64,000 nucleotides of DNA from Hermatobates lingyangjiaoensis. Taxonomy: Eukaryota; Arthropoda; Insecta; Hemiptera; Hermatobatidae. Shown here piece by piece: positions 45,201 to 51,479 of the stretch (positions are counted from its first letter, which is position 1; each line of letters begins with the position of its first letter). Made by a program: the position numbers and the translations under genes. The notes under the pieces are model-generated. The model was given only the letters and a program-made list of their open reading frames with translations. It was not told the origin of the DNA and ran no database searches. The stretch spans positions 1,541,501-1,605,500 of the forward strand of contig JAPFBL010000117.1 in NCBI GenBank assembly GCA_026182355.1, written 5' to 3'.

Positions 45201-47313
45201 AGTGATCATGGAAAAATTTGATCTCAAAGTTTTGACGGAATTATATGTTTTGAGGTCCCAAAAGTCGTTTTATGAATTTTTCGATGATGTATGTGTGTGT
45301 TTCATACATCAGCGAAGTATAGAGTTTTATGTGCATGAAATTGTAATATTAGTGCATCTAGTTAACGCACCCTACATGTAAGTGTGTGGGTGAGTGGTAT
45401 CCAATGTTTTGGGACACGCTGTGGTCCACAATCTTTGATGGATCAAATTGACAGTTTACACGTAATTGGGCCTCTTACAGTAGATGTGCCGAATAGTTTG
45501 GGAGCAATTATGCATCATGGAAAAATCACTGTTTTTGTCGATAAAGCTGTTTTTTGAGACAAACTTTTTTTTTCCTAAACTACTAATTATATAGTTTTGA
45601 AATTTTCGCATTATCTCTGATGCTACAACAGCAATGAGCGAAAAATATGCTCATGTTTTTAAAACAACAGGACATTTTTTTTAATTAAATATAAAAGTTT
45701 TGACTTATAATTCAATGTAAAAGCTTGTGGGAGTGATACAGGCCATATCGTTTGTCGGATCAAAATGAAACTATACCTAAAATTTGACATTTATGTAGAG
45801 GATGAATTGAGTTAACTTTTTTCAACATTACATTAACCAAATGGCCGTTAGATTACATTTTCTGTTTTTAGAAAATGTTTTTTTGACGGTAAACGGCTCA
45901 TTAAGATAGCTGTGACATTTTGAGGGAACGAACTCTTTTATATAAAGTTGAATAATCAAGATTAAAGATACAACTTAATAGAAGTGTTTGATGTACGACT
46001 ACAGAACTGATGAATGCAATATGACAAACAACTGAGAATTATTGTACTCTCCCCATGTTAAAGGAACTAGTTTGTAGGGATATTTAACCTGCGCTAGGAG
46101 CTTGTAGCCGTGATCGTATGCTACGTTGTTGGCAGTATCCATTCCTCCCAGGATACGAGCTACCCAAATATCTTGATGTCGTTTATAGAAGGTCATATTT
46201 CTCAGGCTCTCGCTTTCTGTAAACATTCAGCCAATCTACATGAAGTGAGACATTTTGAAGTTTCATCCAAAATTTCATTTTTAAATTAATATATTTTATT
46301 TTAAACAATAATTGTATTTTTTTATCCAATATGTATTTCACTTTTACATCGTATTTAAATTAGGTCACTACGTCAACATTTAAGTTAAATGTTTCTGTAA
46401 ATTAAATTCAGTAAATGAGGTATTTCATTGGGTAACAAATGATCGATATCACTTTCCCAGAATCAGTAAATATATTGCGGATATTGTTTTACTGATTTTG
46501 TTAAGCAAAAAATATGTAGTAATTAGGAAGACATACTTTTGTTTTAAATTTTAAACGCAACATTTTTTAAAAGCATGAAATTAAATTATTTTCAAACATA
46601 AAATATTTAATTTTTTCAAAATGAATGAATTAATTCTTTAAAACAGTATAAATAGTGCATCTAAAATAATATGAAATTTATTTGCAAACAAGATGTTTTG
46701 CTAAAAACATAACAAACTAACTTACAACTAGTTAACTAATATGATGTAACTAGCGTATGACTATGATATGCTTACTGCCTATTGCAAAAGGTGCTTGTGT
46801 GAACTTCAACGCGAGTAGTATTCTACTAGCGTATAACACCCTTTTTATTTGTGTTATATAATTACTTCAAAGCAATTTTAGAAACAGTGGCAATTTAAAT
46901 GAACAACTAATGAAATGTGCAACTGAAATGGCAACTAAGGTCGTAGCTCAAAATTATTTTGATCTCAACATTTTTTTTTAACATCTTTATTTTGAAATAT
47001 ACAACTAACACATATTTTGTGTATTAAGCATATGTGGTGAGAGTAACACAAGTAGCTTTGAGACACACGATGAATAAAACTTTGTAAAATTGAAAATATG
47101 AAATATCACTTTTCATATAATGCATACGCGTAATAATAATAGTTTTTTAAATGATATTTCAAAAAATATTTCCAAATTTTGGTTATACAATTAAAAAAAA
47201 TTAGAATCAAAACACAAGACTATTGTCTATTATATTACTAAAATAAATAGATCACCTGAAAGTGTAATAAACAGTATGAAGATAAAGATGTGTCGTTTGA
47301 AAAGATGCCACAT
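7295..47313 (-). CDS. Proprotein convertase, PC1/3-like (spliced gene, 11 coding exons seen, 3' end outside window)
   Basis: This is a secretory-pathway serine endoprotease of the kexin/furin family, which cleaves prohormones and other precursors after paired basic residues. Ten introns with GT..AG ends join exons 47256-47313, 46089-46216, 32154-32246, 30285-30404, 21191-21337, 18486-18651, 15508-15680, 14550-14762, 11533-11633, 9435-9653 and 7295-7461 into 1585 nt (528 codons) without a stop. Seen in order: signal peptide (1-19), pro-domain with RTKR at 105-108, catalytic Asp168, His209, oxyanion Asn310 and Ser383, then the P domain up to about residue 528. By eye, WAERQ, EWYMQD, CAGEIAM and KNGAG resemble PC1/3 more than furin or PC2, while VVVVDDG and RRGSL resemble PC7. 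The subfamily is therefore an inference. The remaining P domain and C-terminal tail were not found in 1-7294. The gene spans over 40 kb because of repeat-filled introns. Confidence 0.9.
7462..9434. other. Convertase intron 10
   Basis: AT-rich, with no recognisable element. A minus-strand frame at 8225-8422 has a fairly balanced composition (for example [16 protein letters not shown]), but I cannot assign it to a family and it joins no exon in phase. Confidence 0.5.
9435..9653 (-). CDS. Convertase exon 10: end of catalytic domain, start of P domain
   Basis: Residues 401-472 plus split codons at both ends. It carries [20 protein letters not shown], then [20 protein letters not shown], which is very like PC1/3. 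VSVPSQVRC opens the P domain. The acceptor is CCTTTAG and the donor CTCCG|GTAAAT. A Helitron 3' terminus lies only 82 nt upstream of the acceptor without destroying it. Confidence 0.95.
9736..9761 (-). mobile_element. Helitron 3' terminus (hairpin plus CTAG)
   Basis: Read on the minus strand, CCGTC-AAA-GACGG forms a perfect hairpin (9749-9761), followed by nine nucleotides and the terminal CTAG, with T next. This is the textbook Helitron end: a short hairpin about ten bases before CTRR, inserted next to T. The helicase remnant just upstream on the same strand supports it. Confidence 0.75.
9940..10240 (-). pseudogene. Helitron PIF1-type helicase C-terminal remnant
   Basis: The minus-strand frame reads VCNGTRL, stop, [14 protein letters not shown], then [11 protein letters not shown], then [20 protein letters not shown] and KFFSRGQL, stop, [14 protein letters not shown], the IPRIPLIPS-like box, FAMTxxKSQGQT-like box and the HGQLYVACSR-like box are the last motifs of the helicase domain in Helitron Rep/helicase proteins. 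In-frame stops show that it is dead. It lies in convertase intron 9 in the same orientation as the gene. Confidence 0.8.
10687..10971. repeat. Two diverged tandem copies of a ~147-bp unit
   Basis: 10687-10824 and 10834-10971 share the order CCATAACTTC, ATATTTTAAGTTAG, CACAAATC, then TATGTCTTATGGTRGCTGAG and TTTAC.TGTGACAAA. Identity looks around 75-80% by eye. The unit has no long open frame. Confidence 0.75.
10981..11030. repeat. 8-bp tandem array, about six copies
   Basis: Perfect repeats of ACAAACCG directly after the 147-bp tandem pair, then GAAATTTTTCTAAGGG. It may be the tail or internal microsatellite of the element that carries that pair. Confidence 0.9.
11533..11633 (-). CDS. Convertase exon 9: catalytic Ser segment
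   Basis: Thirty-three codons plus two nucleotides (367-399). [17 protein letters not shown] contains the nucleophile Ser383 in the [11 protein letters not shown] motif. The acceptor is TTTCTAG. The donor taken is TCAAA|GTTAGT, because joining its AA to T of exon 10 gives Asn and a spacing to LTWRD matching the family. Confidence 0.95.
12674..13524 (+). pseudogene. Jockey-like non-LTR retrotransposon, 5'-truncated
   Basis: The frame 12674-13393 holds [12 protein letters not shown], then the reverse transcriptase catalytic box [10 protein letters not shown], then [14 protein letters not shown], and C-terminal [15 protein letters not shown] and [24 protein letters not shown] and the APWY..N segment are typical of the Jockey clade. 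The frame ends shortly after HPNPLIQ, and an A15 tract at 13510-13524 looks like a poly(A) tail. The 5' side abuts an A-rich run at 12640-12664, and no endonuclease domain is present. It lies in convertase intron 8, antisense to the gene. Confidence 0.85.
13525..14549. other. Rest of convertase intron 8 (left of exon 8)
   Basis: AT-rich sequence without a recognisable gene or element. 13540-13680 is less AT-rich and may still belong to the LINE's flank. Confidence 0.4.
14550..14762 (-). CDS. Convertase exon 8: oxyanion-hole segment
   Basis: Seventy-one codons (296-366), phase 0 on both sides (acceptor TTTAAAG, donor GATC|GTAAGA). [10 protein letters not shown] carries the oxyanion Asn310, which is Asn as in PC1/3 and furin and not Asp as in PC2. 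[20 protein letters not shown] and TTAYSSGG follow, all family signatures. The second Cys of the usual CxCDGY motif is Ala. Confidence 0.95.
15508..15680 (-). CDS. Convertase exon 7: SWGP segment
   Basis: Encodes residues 238-295. It contains GIKLLDG, then [20 protein letters not shown], the substrate-pocket segment of the family (SxSWGPxDDG). It ends HRGATK. The family alignment wants RGATK joined directly to GRGGKG, so the donor must be AAA|GTTCGT, which is weak. A better-looking GTAAAC lies four nucleotides further but would shift the frame. The usual KTVDGP is RTMEAP here. Confidence 0.9.
15738..16245 (+). pseudogene. Jockey-like LINE, C-terminal fragment
   Basis: Reading through one stop near 15930, the frame gives [33 protein letters not shown], then [20 protein letters not shown]. 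This is the end of a Jockey-type polymerase (LWGxAxxSNI, PWYVxN, HPNPLA). An A-rich stretch at 16217-16245 follows. It starts less than 60 bp from convertase exon 7, in intron 6, antisense to the gene. Confidence 0.75.
17885..18313 (+). pseudogene. R1-like LINE 3' end with poly(A)
   Basis: Broken frames read [10 protein letters not shown], then [11 protein letters not shown], and after a frameshift [19 protein letters not shown]. This is the CxxC...H....C knuckle and tail characteristic of R1-clade polymerases. The 3' untranslated end is followed by about 23 A residues at 18291-18313. It lies in intron 6, antisense to the convertase. Confidence 0.75.
18486..18651 (-). CDS. Convertase exon 6: catalytic His segment
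   Basis: Fifty-five codons plus one nucleotide (183-237). It begins [20 protein letters not shown], the Asp-rich stretch conserved before the histidine. [13 protein letters not shown] then carries the catalytic His209 and the neighbouring conserved Cys. It ends [12 protein letters not shown] with donor GGAG|GTAAAC in phase 1. The acceptor is GAACAG. Confidence 0.95.
18652..21190. other. Convertase intron 5
   Basis: No gene recognised. Short plus-strand frames at 19733-19996 and 20675-20914 carry no family motif. 19260-20560 is less AT-rich than its surroundings and may be an old unrecognised element. Confidence 0.4.
21191..21337 (-). CDS. Convertase exon 5: catalytic Asp segment
   Basis: Forty-nine codons (134-182). 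The phase-0 acceptor is ATAAG|CAAGAT, and the donor is CTAC|GTAAGC. After [17 protein letters not shown] comes [20 protein letters not shown]. The first Asp of DDG (168) is the catalytic aspartate, and the next Asp is a usual calcium ligand. Another AG closer to the coding start would break the phase, so this acceptor was chosen because it continues the frame from exon 4. Confidence 0.93.
21860..21960. repeat. Pair of short inverted repeats
   Basis: TCAATTCCA with TGGAATTGA, then TATATCAA with TTGATATA, form two adjacent small hairpins in intron 4. Meaning unknown. Confidence 0.4.
22920..23900 (+). pseudogene. Ty1/Copia-type pol remnant, heavily mutated
   Basis: Several frames give Copia-like segments in the right order: [17 protein letters not shown] in the position of the catalytic YVDDLLI box, [29 protein letters not shown] with SIKETLKL and YDEKY (the HWxAVKRxLRYLKGT region), and [12 protein letters not shown] (the RNase H AEYxAM box). 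Catalytic residues are lost and several frameshifts are needed. It lies in intron 4, antisense to the convertase. The assignment rests on eye alignment only. Confidence 0.55.
24100..29400. other. Rest of convertase intron 4
   Basis: Very AT-rich (long A/T runs, many direct TTAATTA-type motifs). No gene, RNA or element recognised; frames at 27297-27482 and 28900-29136 show only composition-driven residues. Confidence 0.5.
29405..29755 (+). repeat. tRNA-derived SINE, copy 1
   Basis: The head resembles a tRNA: box A-like GTTAGTTCAGTAGTC at 29415-29429 and box B-like GGATTGAATACC at 29453-29464. The body contains AGTCCCGAGAATGTACGATG, then TTAAAGATCCCTAATCTAAA. The same head and body recur in reverse at 59030-59339. 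The tail runs into an (ACT)n microsatellite (29725-29750). Confidence 0.75.
30285..30404 (-). CDS. Convertase exon 4: pro-domain cleavage site
   Basis: Forty codons (94-133), phase 0 on both sides (acceptor TTTCAG, donor CATG|GTAAGT). It contains [15 protein letters not shown], in which R-T-K-R at 105-108 is the primary autocatalytic site separating pro-domain from mature enzyme. The mature N-terminus then begins GIFSWLN and runs to the conserved LWSKEWYM segment. Confidence 0.93.
30405..32153. other. Convertase intron 3
   Basis: AT-rich, with AAT-type simple repeats at 31065-31110. No gene or element recognised. Confidence 0.5.
32154..32246 (-). CDS. Convertase exon 3: C-terminal part of pro-domain
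   Basis: A 93-bp exon of 31 codons, phase 0 on both sides (acceptor TGTTTTAG, donor CCAAAG|GTAAAA). It reads from [10 protein letters not shown] to TTNPK, and fills the gap between the LLAQ and VTWAERQ segments with about the length expected for the family. A dibasic QKR at residues 81-83 sits about where furin has its secondary pro-peptide cleavage site, but there is no P4 Arg. The exon contains no histidine, although furin's pH-sensor His lies in this region. It was found by reading through the gap, and the conserved phases support it. Confidence 0.8.
32802..32825. repeat. (GA)n microsatellite
   Basis: Twelve uninterrupted GA units in intron 2. Confidence 0.95.
33072..33115 (-). ncRNA. Degenerate hammerhead-like motif
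   Basis: On the minus strand TCACTTCTTTTCCTGAAGA is followed by a damaged stem and GAAATATA, then AGTGA. It matches the motif at 49559-49611 in its outer stem (TCACTT with AGTGA), core and GAAA, but stem II is reduced to two pairs. (TA)n tracts lie on both sides (32960-32975 and 33179-33241). Confidence 0.45.
33179..33241. repeat. (AT)n microsatellite
   Basis: About 30 AT units with one interruption, next to the Penelope-type end at 33072-33115. Confidence 0.95.
34905..35072 (+). repeat. Dispersed repeat X terminal segment, copy 2
   Basis: CAATCACTATCTGTACTACC to TAGTAAAGTTGAGTGTAGGC and CTCTCCAGG, matching 6973-7130 and 45031-45171. Confidence 0.7.
35590..35890. other. GC-rich island in an AT-rich intron
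   Basis: Unlike everything around it, this block is C/G rich, with CCCGCCTCCTCTCGGGGG and CCCCCGGGGGCGG forming strong self-complementary segments. I see no open frame or RNA family. It may be part of an old element, or a conserved regulatory block inside intron 2. Confidence 0.5.
36639..37808. repeat. 195-bp tandem array, six copies
   Basis: Six consecutive near-identical 195-bp units start at 36639, 36834, 37029, 37224, 37419 and 37614. Each begins TTTTCTGATTTAAGTGTC and ends ACGGTTTAAGCAGTATC. Only a few substitutions are visible: in the first and last units, and GTGTC for GTATC at one junction. The units contain no open frame. The near-identity implies recent amplification or homogenisation. 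Confidence 0.97.
37809..38470. other. Unassigned, less AT-rich segment next to the tandem array
   Basis: A plus-strand frame at 38272-38460 (62 aa, beginning [14 protein letters not shown]) has protein-like composition but matches no family I recognise. It may be part of an unidentified element or domesticated exon. Confidence 0.3.
39257..39500 (+). repeat. Dispersed repeat X, copy 2, 5' portion (truncated)
   Basis: TACTTTAATATAAGTAAAGT, then GATCTCGAGTTTTTGACGG and a (GT)n microsatellite at 39378-39417, matching 5492 onward. Similarity stops soon after the microsatellite. Confidence 0.75.
40690..41268 (+). pseudogene. hAT transposase C-terminal remnant
   Basis: The frame shows ELSDL, stop, then [20 protein letters not shown] and a segment ending LLPF. 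After an interruption come [20 protein letters not shown], then after a frameshift [20 protein letters not shown] and SALLSSK. These are the C-terminal dimerisation segments of ZBED5/hAT-type transposases. Stops, frameshifts and an inserted ~170-bp block (about 40905-41078) make it non-functional. Confidence 0.75.
40949..41078. repeat. Dispersed 130-bp repeat, copy inside the hAT remnant
   Basis: GATTTCAGTCAAGTAAATGT through GAATATTTGAAGAG is repeated at 42322-42452 with only a few differences. Here it interrupts the transposase frame. Confidence 0.85.
41998..42276. repeat. Two diverged copies of a ~105-bp unit
   Basis: 41998-42112 and 42172-42276 share CATTTGA..., GGTA, TTTTACTAGA.GTTAT and AATATGAAAATAAAT in the same order. 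Confidence 0.5.
42322..42452. repeat. Dispersed 130-bp repeat, second copy
   Basis: Nearly identical to 40949-41078. Both copies read [20 protein letters not shown] in one frame, which may be chance or a coding fragment of an unknown element. Confidence 0.85.
42460..45020. other. AT-rich part of intron 2
   Basis: No recognisable gene or element. Frames at 43823-44038 and 44495-44719 have no family motif. Confidence 0.45.
45031..45920 (+). repeat. Dispersed repeat X, copy 3: terminal segment directly followed by 5' portion
   Basis: 45031-45171 matches the segment that ends copy 1 (6973-7130). 45172-45920 matches the segment that starts copy 1 (5492 onward). The order is reversed compared with copy 1, as expected at a head-to-tail junction of two copies. 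An extra ~85 bp occurs at 45301-45385. No coding frame. Confidence 0.75.
46089..46216 (-). CDS. Convertase exon 2: N-terminal half of pro-domain
   Basis: Encodes residues 20-62, including WVARILGG and a segment ending HGYKLLAQ. This is the pro-domain signature of convertases (Trp-Ala-x-x-Ile-x-Gly-Gly, then a Gly-Tyr-x-Leu-Leu-x-Gln motif). The acceptor is TTTACAG and the donor CAG|GTTAAA, in phase 0. The pro-domain acts as an intramolecular chaperone and inhibitor. Confidence 0.9.
46217..47255. other. Convertase intron 1
   Basis: AT-rich; nothing recognised apart from the splice sites. Confidence 0.6.
47256..47313 (-). CDS. Convertase exon 1: start codon and signal peptide
   Basis: Nineteen codons plus one nucleotide. 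The peptide starts MWHLFKRH and runs into a strongly hydrophobic stretch ([11 protein letters not shown]), a typical signal peptide. The donor is TTTCAG|GTGATC, and its leftover G joins AA of exon 2 to make Glu20. I chose this Met because it puts a basic n-region directly before the hydrophobic core, and places the conserved pro-domain Trp at residue 37, close to its position in PC1/3. An in-frame Met at 47415 would add 34 less typical residues. No promoter motif is evident to the right. Confidence 0.75.
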
Positions 47314-49360
47314 AGCTGATGGTATTGAGAAGGGACGCTTCAGTGACCAAAACAAAAAGTTCTCTGGAAAGTAAAGCCCCCAGTCAGTTGTCTCTCTGAG
47401 TAAGGTCGCGCGCATCAGTCCAATGTAATTACAACGCCTTCATTCCTTCTCTTTTTCCAATTAAAATAACATCTAATAGAAGCAATGCCATCCAATATAA
47501 TTAAAGTCAAACACACTTTCAATCACAATTTCAGCAGTTAATTGATTTGACTTATCAACCATATAGTAAAAAGTAAGCAAAATAAGGAAACCTTTACTCA
47601 ATTTATTTTCTTTATTCTATGATAAACAGATTACCTTTTATCTATTATAGTTAAGAAGTTAGATCCTTTAACTATCTATATGCCTTATTGAAAGGATTAA
47701 CATATGATTATTTCCATGCAATGTTGGAATATTTTTGTACGTATTAATAAGTTGCAAATTAATTTAGCTGCATAAATGCTAGCAACCCTATCCTTTCCTC
47801 ATAATTTGGATTGCTAATTTGTTCAACCTCTATTAACTGTTATTTACTTAGGTTACAGTTCAGACTTACTACATCACCCAAATCATTTTCTTTGTTCCTT
47901 ACAGGCAATTTCATTGGACTCTACAATTTATTTAACTTTAAATAACCTGGACGTCAAATTTGACGTTTATATACAATGAGCCTATTAGAGCTTCATATTG
48001 AAGAATTATGTTAATTTCAATAGTTCAAAGAAATTAAATGACAACAAAAATCAACTTTCATTGAAATGCTAAATATATAATTCAAGTAACTGTTAAAAAG
48101 AATGTTTGATTTCATGTTATAGAAAAAAAAAATGTATTTTTATACCAAGTAAAATATGTTTTGTAGATATGGTTAACACAGTGAATTAATTTACCTTTAG
48201 CTAATAATATATAGCACGTACAACAATTATGCTAGACAAATTATAAACTTTTTTAAAATTATTAGTTAGTTTATTTAATCAATATAACAGAAAAATATGT
48301 TTTGGCTCATGAGCTTTCAAATACATGAATAAGCTTGGTATTTTAGTATTTGACTTATTTATTGAAAAAATATTTAAACACTAATAATGGATGAAATATT
48401 ATTCAAATAATAAAAAATGTCCAACACGATAGTTAGCATTAATATTGAAAAAAAAAATAATTCAGTAGAGAAAAAAATAAACTTAATTTGTATATGTACA
48501 ACATGTAAATAAAACGTATTTAATCTATGGACTCAAATTTTTACAGCATAGAATAGTTGATGAAGGCAATTCAGACCGTGGATCTGAGAGAGACTATGAA
48601 AATATATTTAGACTTAATTTAATGCAGATTGGGCTTATCTAACAAACTGAAATTCATTCAATATAAAAACAAGCTTGTAACATAAATCTAATTAACTATT
48701 TTTATTCAATTAAAATTATGTGAAAAAGCAAATTTGTTATAAGAGGAATTGAAAAGTTCATAATAATGCAAAAAATTGGAAGATGTGTAAAATTCATCAT
48801 AACATTTCTTGTTCCAGCTAGTCGAATCCTGTGTATAATTTCTGTTGTAACTATATTTTAGCAATGTGAGGTCTAAAAGGAGCATATTACGAGCATATTC
48901 ATTGTGTCCGAATTTGCAGGTTACTGCAAATGACTTTGACAAAATGAAGATACTCGTAGAATAGATTCTGCAATTTGAAATTTATCATTAAACGTTTTTT
49001 TAGTTCTTTATATATATTAATTGCTTTAAAATCTTTTGTCTCCTTTCCATAAGTAGTTTCTAACCTGACCAAAAACTGGCTTGATATTATACAAAACTGG
49101 TACTAAAGTTTCATTTTGAACGATATATACTGCATCAATGTTAAACTTAATTTTTAAAATCTAAATTATTAAAATGCAAAAGAATATTTAATATATTCGA
49201 ATATAAAACTATATTTGACGGATTACAATAAAATAATAAGTTATTGATAATTAAATGTAAACTTAACAGTTGAAAATTGTAATGTGTATAACTGACATAT
49301 ATTAGTAAATATGACATGAATAAGTGAATTCACAAACCACTTCATATATATATATATATA
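47314..49360. other. Region upstream of the convertase start codon
   Basis: Should hold the 5' untranslated region and promoter, either here or further right. I see no convincing TATA/initiator pair or other gene; TATA-like strings are too common at this base composition to be informative. Confidence 0.4.
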
Positions 49361-49365
49361 TACAC

Positions 49366-49577
49366 TTAAAGTAAACTGTGACACATAGACAGAAACATAA
49401 CAAAGACTTACTTTTCAATATTCCTACCGCCATTACAGCGGTCGAAATATTGAAAAGTAATATATTATATACCTGCCGGACCGTTTCCGTTTATCACGGT
49501 ATATATATATATATAATTAAAATAAGCAGTGACACATAAACAGAAACACAACAAAGACTCACTTTTCAATATTTCGA
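49366..49577. repeat. Duplicated Penelope-type 3' end
   Basis: 49366-49423 and 49519-49577 are near-identical (GTGACACATARACAGAAACA, then AACAAAGACT.ACTTTTCAATATT). Each is preceded by a (TA)n tract (49347-49363 and 49499-49514). On the minus strand this is the terminal sequence after the hammerhead, ending CTGCTTATTTTAAT(TA)n. Confidence 0.7.
49409..49461. repeat. Perfect 15-bp inverted repeat with inner hairpin
   Basis: TTACTTTTCAATATT and AATATTGAAAAGTAA flank an inner ACCGC...GCGGT stem. The right half matches the second half of the hammerhead at 49559-49611 in opposite orientation, so this is a rearranged palindromic version of that end. Confidence 0.75.
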
Positions 49578-49611
49578 CCGTAATGGCGGTCGTCCTCAGG
49601 AGAAGAAGTGA
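49559..49611 (-). ncRNA. Hammerhead ribozyme-like motif (best formed in window)
   Basis: On the minus strand the outer stem I TCACTT pairs with AAGTGA, followed by an internal loop and inner pairs TC with GA. Then come the core CTGAGGA, one extra C, stem II GACCG with CGGTC around CCATTA, then GAAA, and TATT before the predicted cleavage site. The stem I internal loop plus loop II is the arrangement needed for tertiary contact. Stem III is minimal (AATATT, self-complementary), suggesting pairing between two copies. The extra C between core and stem II departs from the consensus. Confidence 0.65.
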
Positions 49612-49893
49612 ATTGACGGAGGGACGACAGTCAACTGAAGAACTCACAGGGTGAGGGCTAAAGCAGTGCTGCCGCAAAGGAGACAAATAAAAAAGGAACT
49701 AGGAAGTCGAGAGCAAAAATAAAAAAAAAAAATGTTTTTGAAAGGTAGAAAAAGGTTAAGAAAAGAAAAAATAAAGAAAATATATAGAACAATTAAAAAA
49801 AATAAAAAAAAAAATAAAAAAAAATAAAAAAAAAATAATAAAAAAAAATAAATAAATAAATAAAAAAAAATTAAAAAATAAATAAATAAAAAA

Positions 49894-51020
49894 CTAACGA
49901 TTTAAATTCAAGCCAGGTTTCGAGCGTGCCCCCAGGAGCCAAATGTGGGCTTCCTCAGAAGCTTTTAAAGTAACTTGTCTGTTATCACTGGGGACTTGTT
50001 TAAGAACTTGGACTGTGAAACAATCATTGAAACTGAGATGGTGGGAATTAGCGTGAGTGGCGACAGGGAGACTGCTGCGTTTACCAACCGAAAGCCTGTG
50101 ATTATTCATCCGAAGGTTCAGCATCGTAGATGCTAAACCAACGTAAAAAGCATCACATTGGGTGCATTTCAAGAGGTAAACGCAGTCAGTGGAGATACAG
50201 GAGGAAGGACTGTGAATAGGGTAAGAATTAAGATTAGTAAGAGACTCAAATGAAGACCCAGAATCAACAATGGGACAGGTAAGACATCTCCGACGTCCAC
50301 AACGTTGTAGGCCACCACTGCTTTGGGGATTCTGAATAAGTTTGCCGGCCCGGTGGGAAAAAATATTTGAGAGATTGGGGGCTCTTCTAAAGGAAATGCG
50401 GGGCAACTGGTTAAAAACTGAAACGGTAGAGGGGGAAGAGGAAAGGATAGGGTAAAGTTCTTTAATAAATTTTCTTAATTTATGGACACCAGGGAAATAA
50501 TTTGTAAGAAGCGAAGCAGTAGTAGTGGGTTCTCTTCTGTTATTAGTGGAAAAGTTGACATTGGCAGGGATGATTCGGCTATTGATTAAATTGGGGGGAT
50601 AACCACGCTGAGTGAATTTGCATTTAAGTTTTTGAAGATTAGTTTCCCGATCTTGGATATTATTACAGAGGCGATGAAGACGGATTGAAAGAGACCGCGG
50701 GATAGATTTTTTAATATGAGGAGGATGACAACTTTTGTAATGGAGGTAGTTTTGGGCGTTGGTGGGCTTAACGTGAACAGACGTCGTGAAGGTCCCACTG
50801 TTAAGAGTGATGTCAACATCTAAGAAAGTTATGTTGTAGGGGGAGGAATGGTGTGTGAAAGAGATAGAGGTGGAGAAAGCTTCGAAGGAAGTGATGAAAG
50901 AATCCAAAAGATGTTGGCCGTGCTGCCAAACAAGGAAGATGTCATCAATAAATCTAACATAGAATAGTGGAGAAAGAGGGCAAGAAGCAAGGAACATTTG
51001 TTCCAGCTTCGCCATAAAAA
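49894..51020 (-). CDS. PLE reverse transcriptase (C-terminal part) plus GIY-YIG endonuclease
   Basis: The open frame extends to 51108, but its first ~30 codons (with YIYIN) come from flanking (TA)n. Numbering from the Met at 51108: RT catalytic box YVRFIDDIFLVW (50-61), FLDVDITL (95-102), VKPTNAQNYLHYKSCHP (113-129), a CxxxxCxxC linker (Cys270, 275, 278), then the GIY-YIG domain with VYLLKC (310-315), FYVG (321-324), Arg333, EEAHIW (385-390) and a terminal Asn. The frame has no stop and could be translated, but most of the RT is missing. Penelope-like elements use this nuclease to prime reverse transcription on chromosomes. Confidence 0.88.
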
Positions 51021-51179
51021 AATTTATATATATATAAAATAAATTCAAAACAAAGGAAACACACAGAAAGACACAGATATAACTGTTAAAAATATGTGGA
51101 ACACACATCGATATTTCTGTGTTTCTTTCGTTTTAAATTTATTTTATTTAAAAATGTCCGCTGGACAGTTTCTTTTAAT

Positions 51180-51262
51180 TATATATATATATATATTGTT
51201 GAAATGTACGCAGCTTCGGCATTAACGACTTTCAAACTAAGCTGTTCCATTTCAACAAAATA
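51180..51262 (-). pseudogene. PLE N-terminal fragment ending at (TA)n
   Basis: The minus strand reads VEMEQLSLKVVNAEAAYIST then (TA)n. This matches VNAEAAAYFNN before (TA)n at 62302-62430 and QVSARYGQIFNN before (TA)n at 61060-61215. It is interpreted as the terminal repeat of a Penelope element, which includes the start of the frame. Confidence 0.6.
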
Positions 51263-51340
51263 TGCCTCCATGAAGATTTGCTGCCAACCTATACTAATAT
51301 ATATGTATACAAAGATTTCACATAAACACGTGAAATAACA

Positions 51341-51418
51341 ATCAATGATCAAACCACAATAAGAAAATGGTTAAGCTTTGTCTTGTTTTCACATTTTCTT
51401 ATTGTGGTTTGATCATTG

Positions 51419-51420
<2 letters not shown>
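51341..51420. repeat. Perfect 29-bp inverted repeat, (TA)n-flanked
   Basis: Arms 51341-51369 and 51392-51420 are exact complements (ATCAATGATCAAACCACAAT and onward) around a 22-nt loop. (TA)n follows at 51419-51470. It is a shortened relative of the hammerhead-containing palindrome at 2500-2700. Confidence 0.9.
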
Positions 51421-51450
<30 letters not shown>

Positions 51451-51479
51451 TATATAATACACGGACAGCATAAAATGAT

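Larger units (their letters stand above)
49499..51020 (-). mobile_element. Penelope-like element, Neptune/Poseidon-type, 5'-truncated at a (TA)n tract
   Basis: Comprises the 3' part of the RT/endonuclease frame, a T-rich spacer (A-rich on the plus strand, 49700-49893), the hammerhead at 49559-49611, and the 3' end at (TA)n. The 5' side is cut inside the RT at a TATATA stretch near 51016-51035. Confidence 0.8.
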
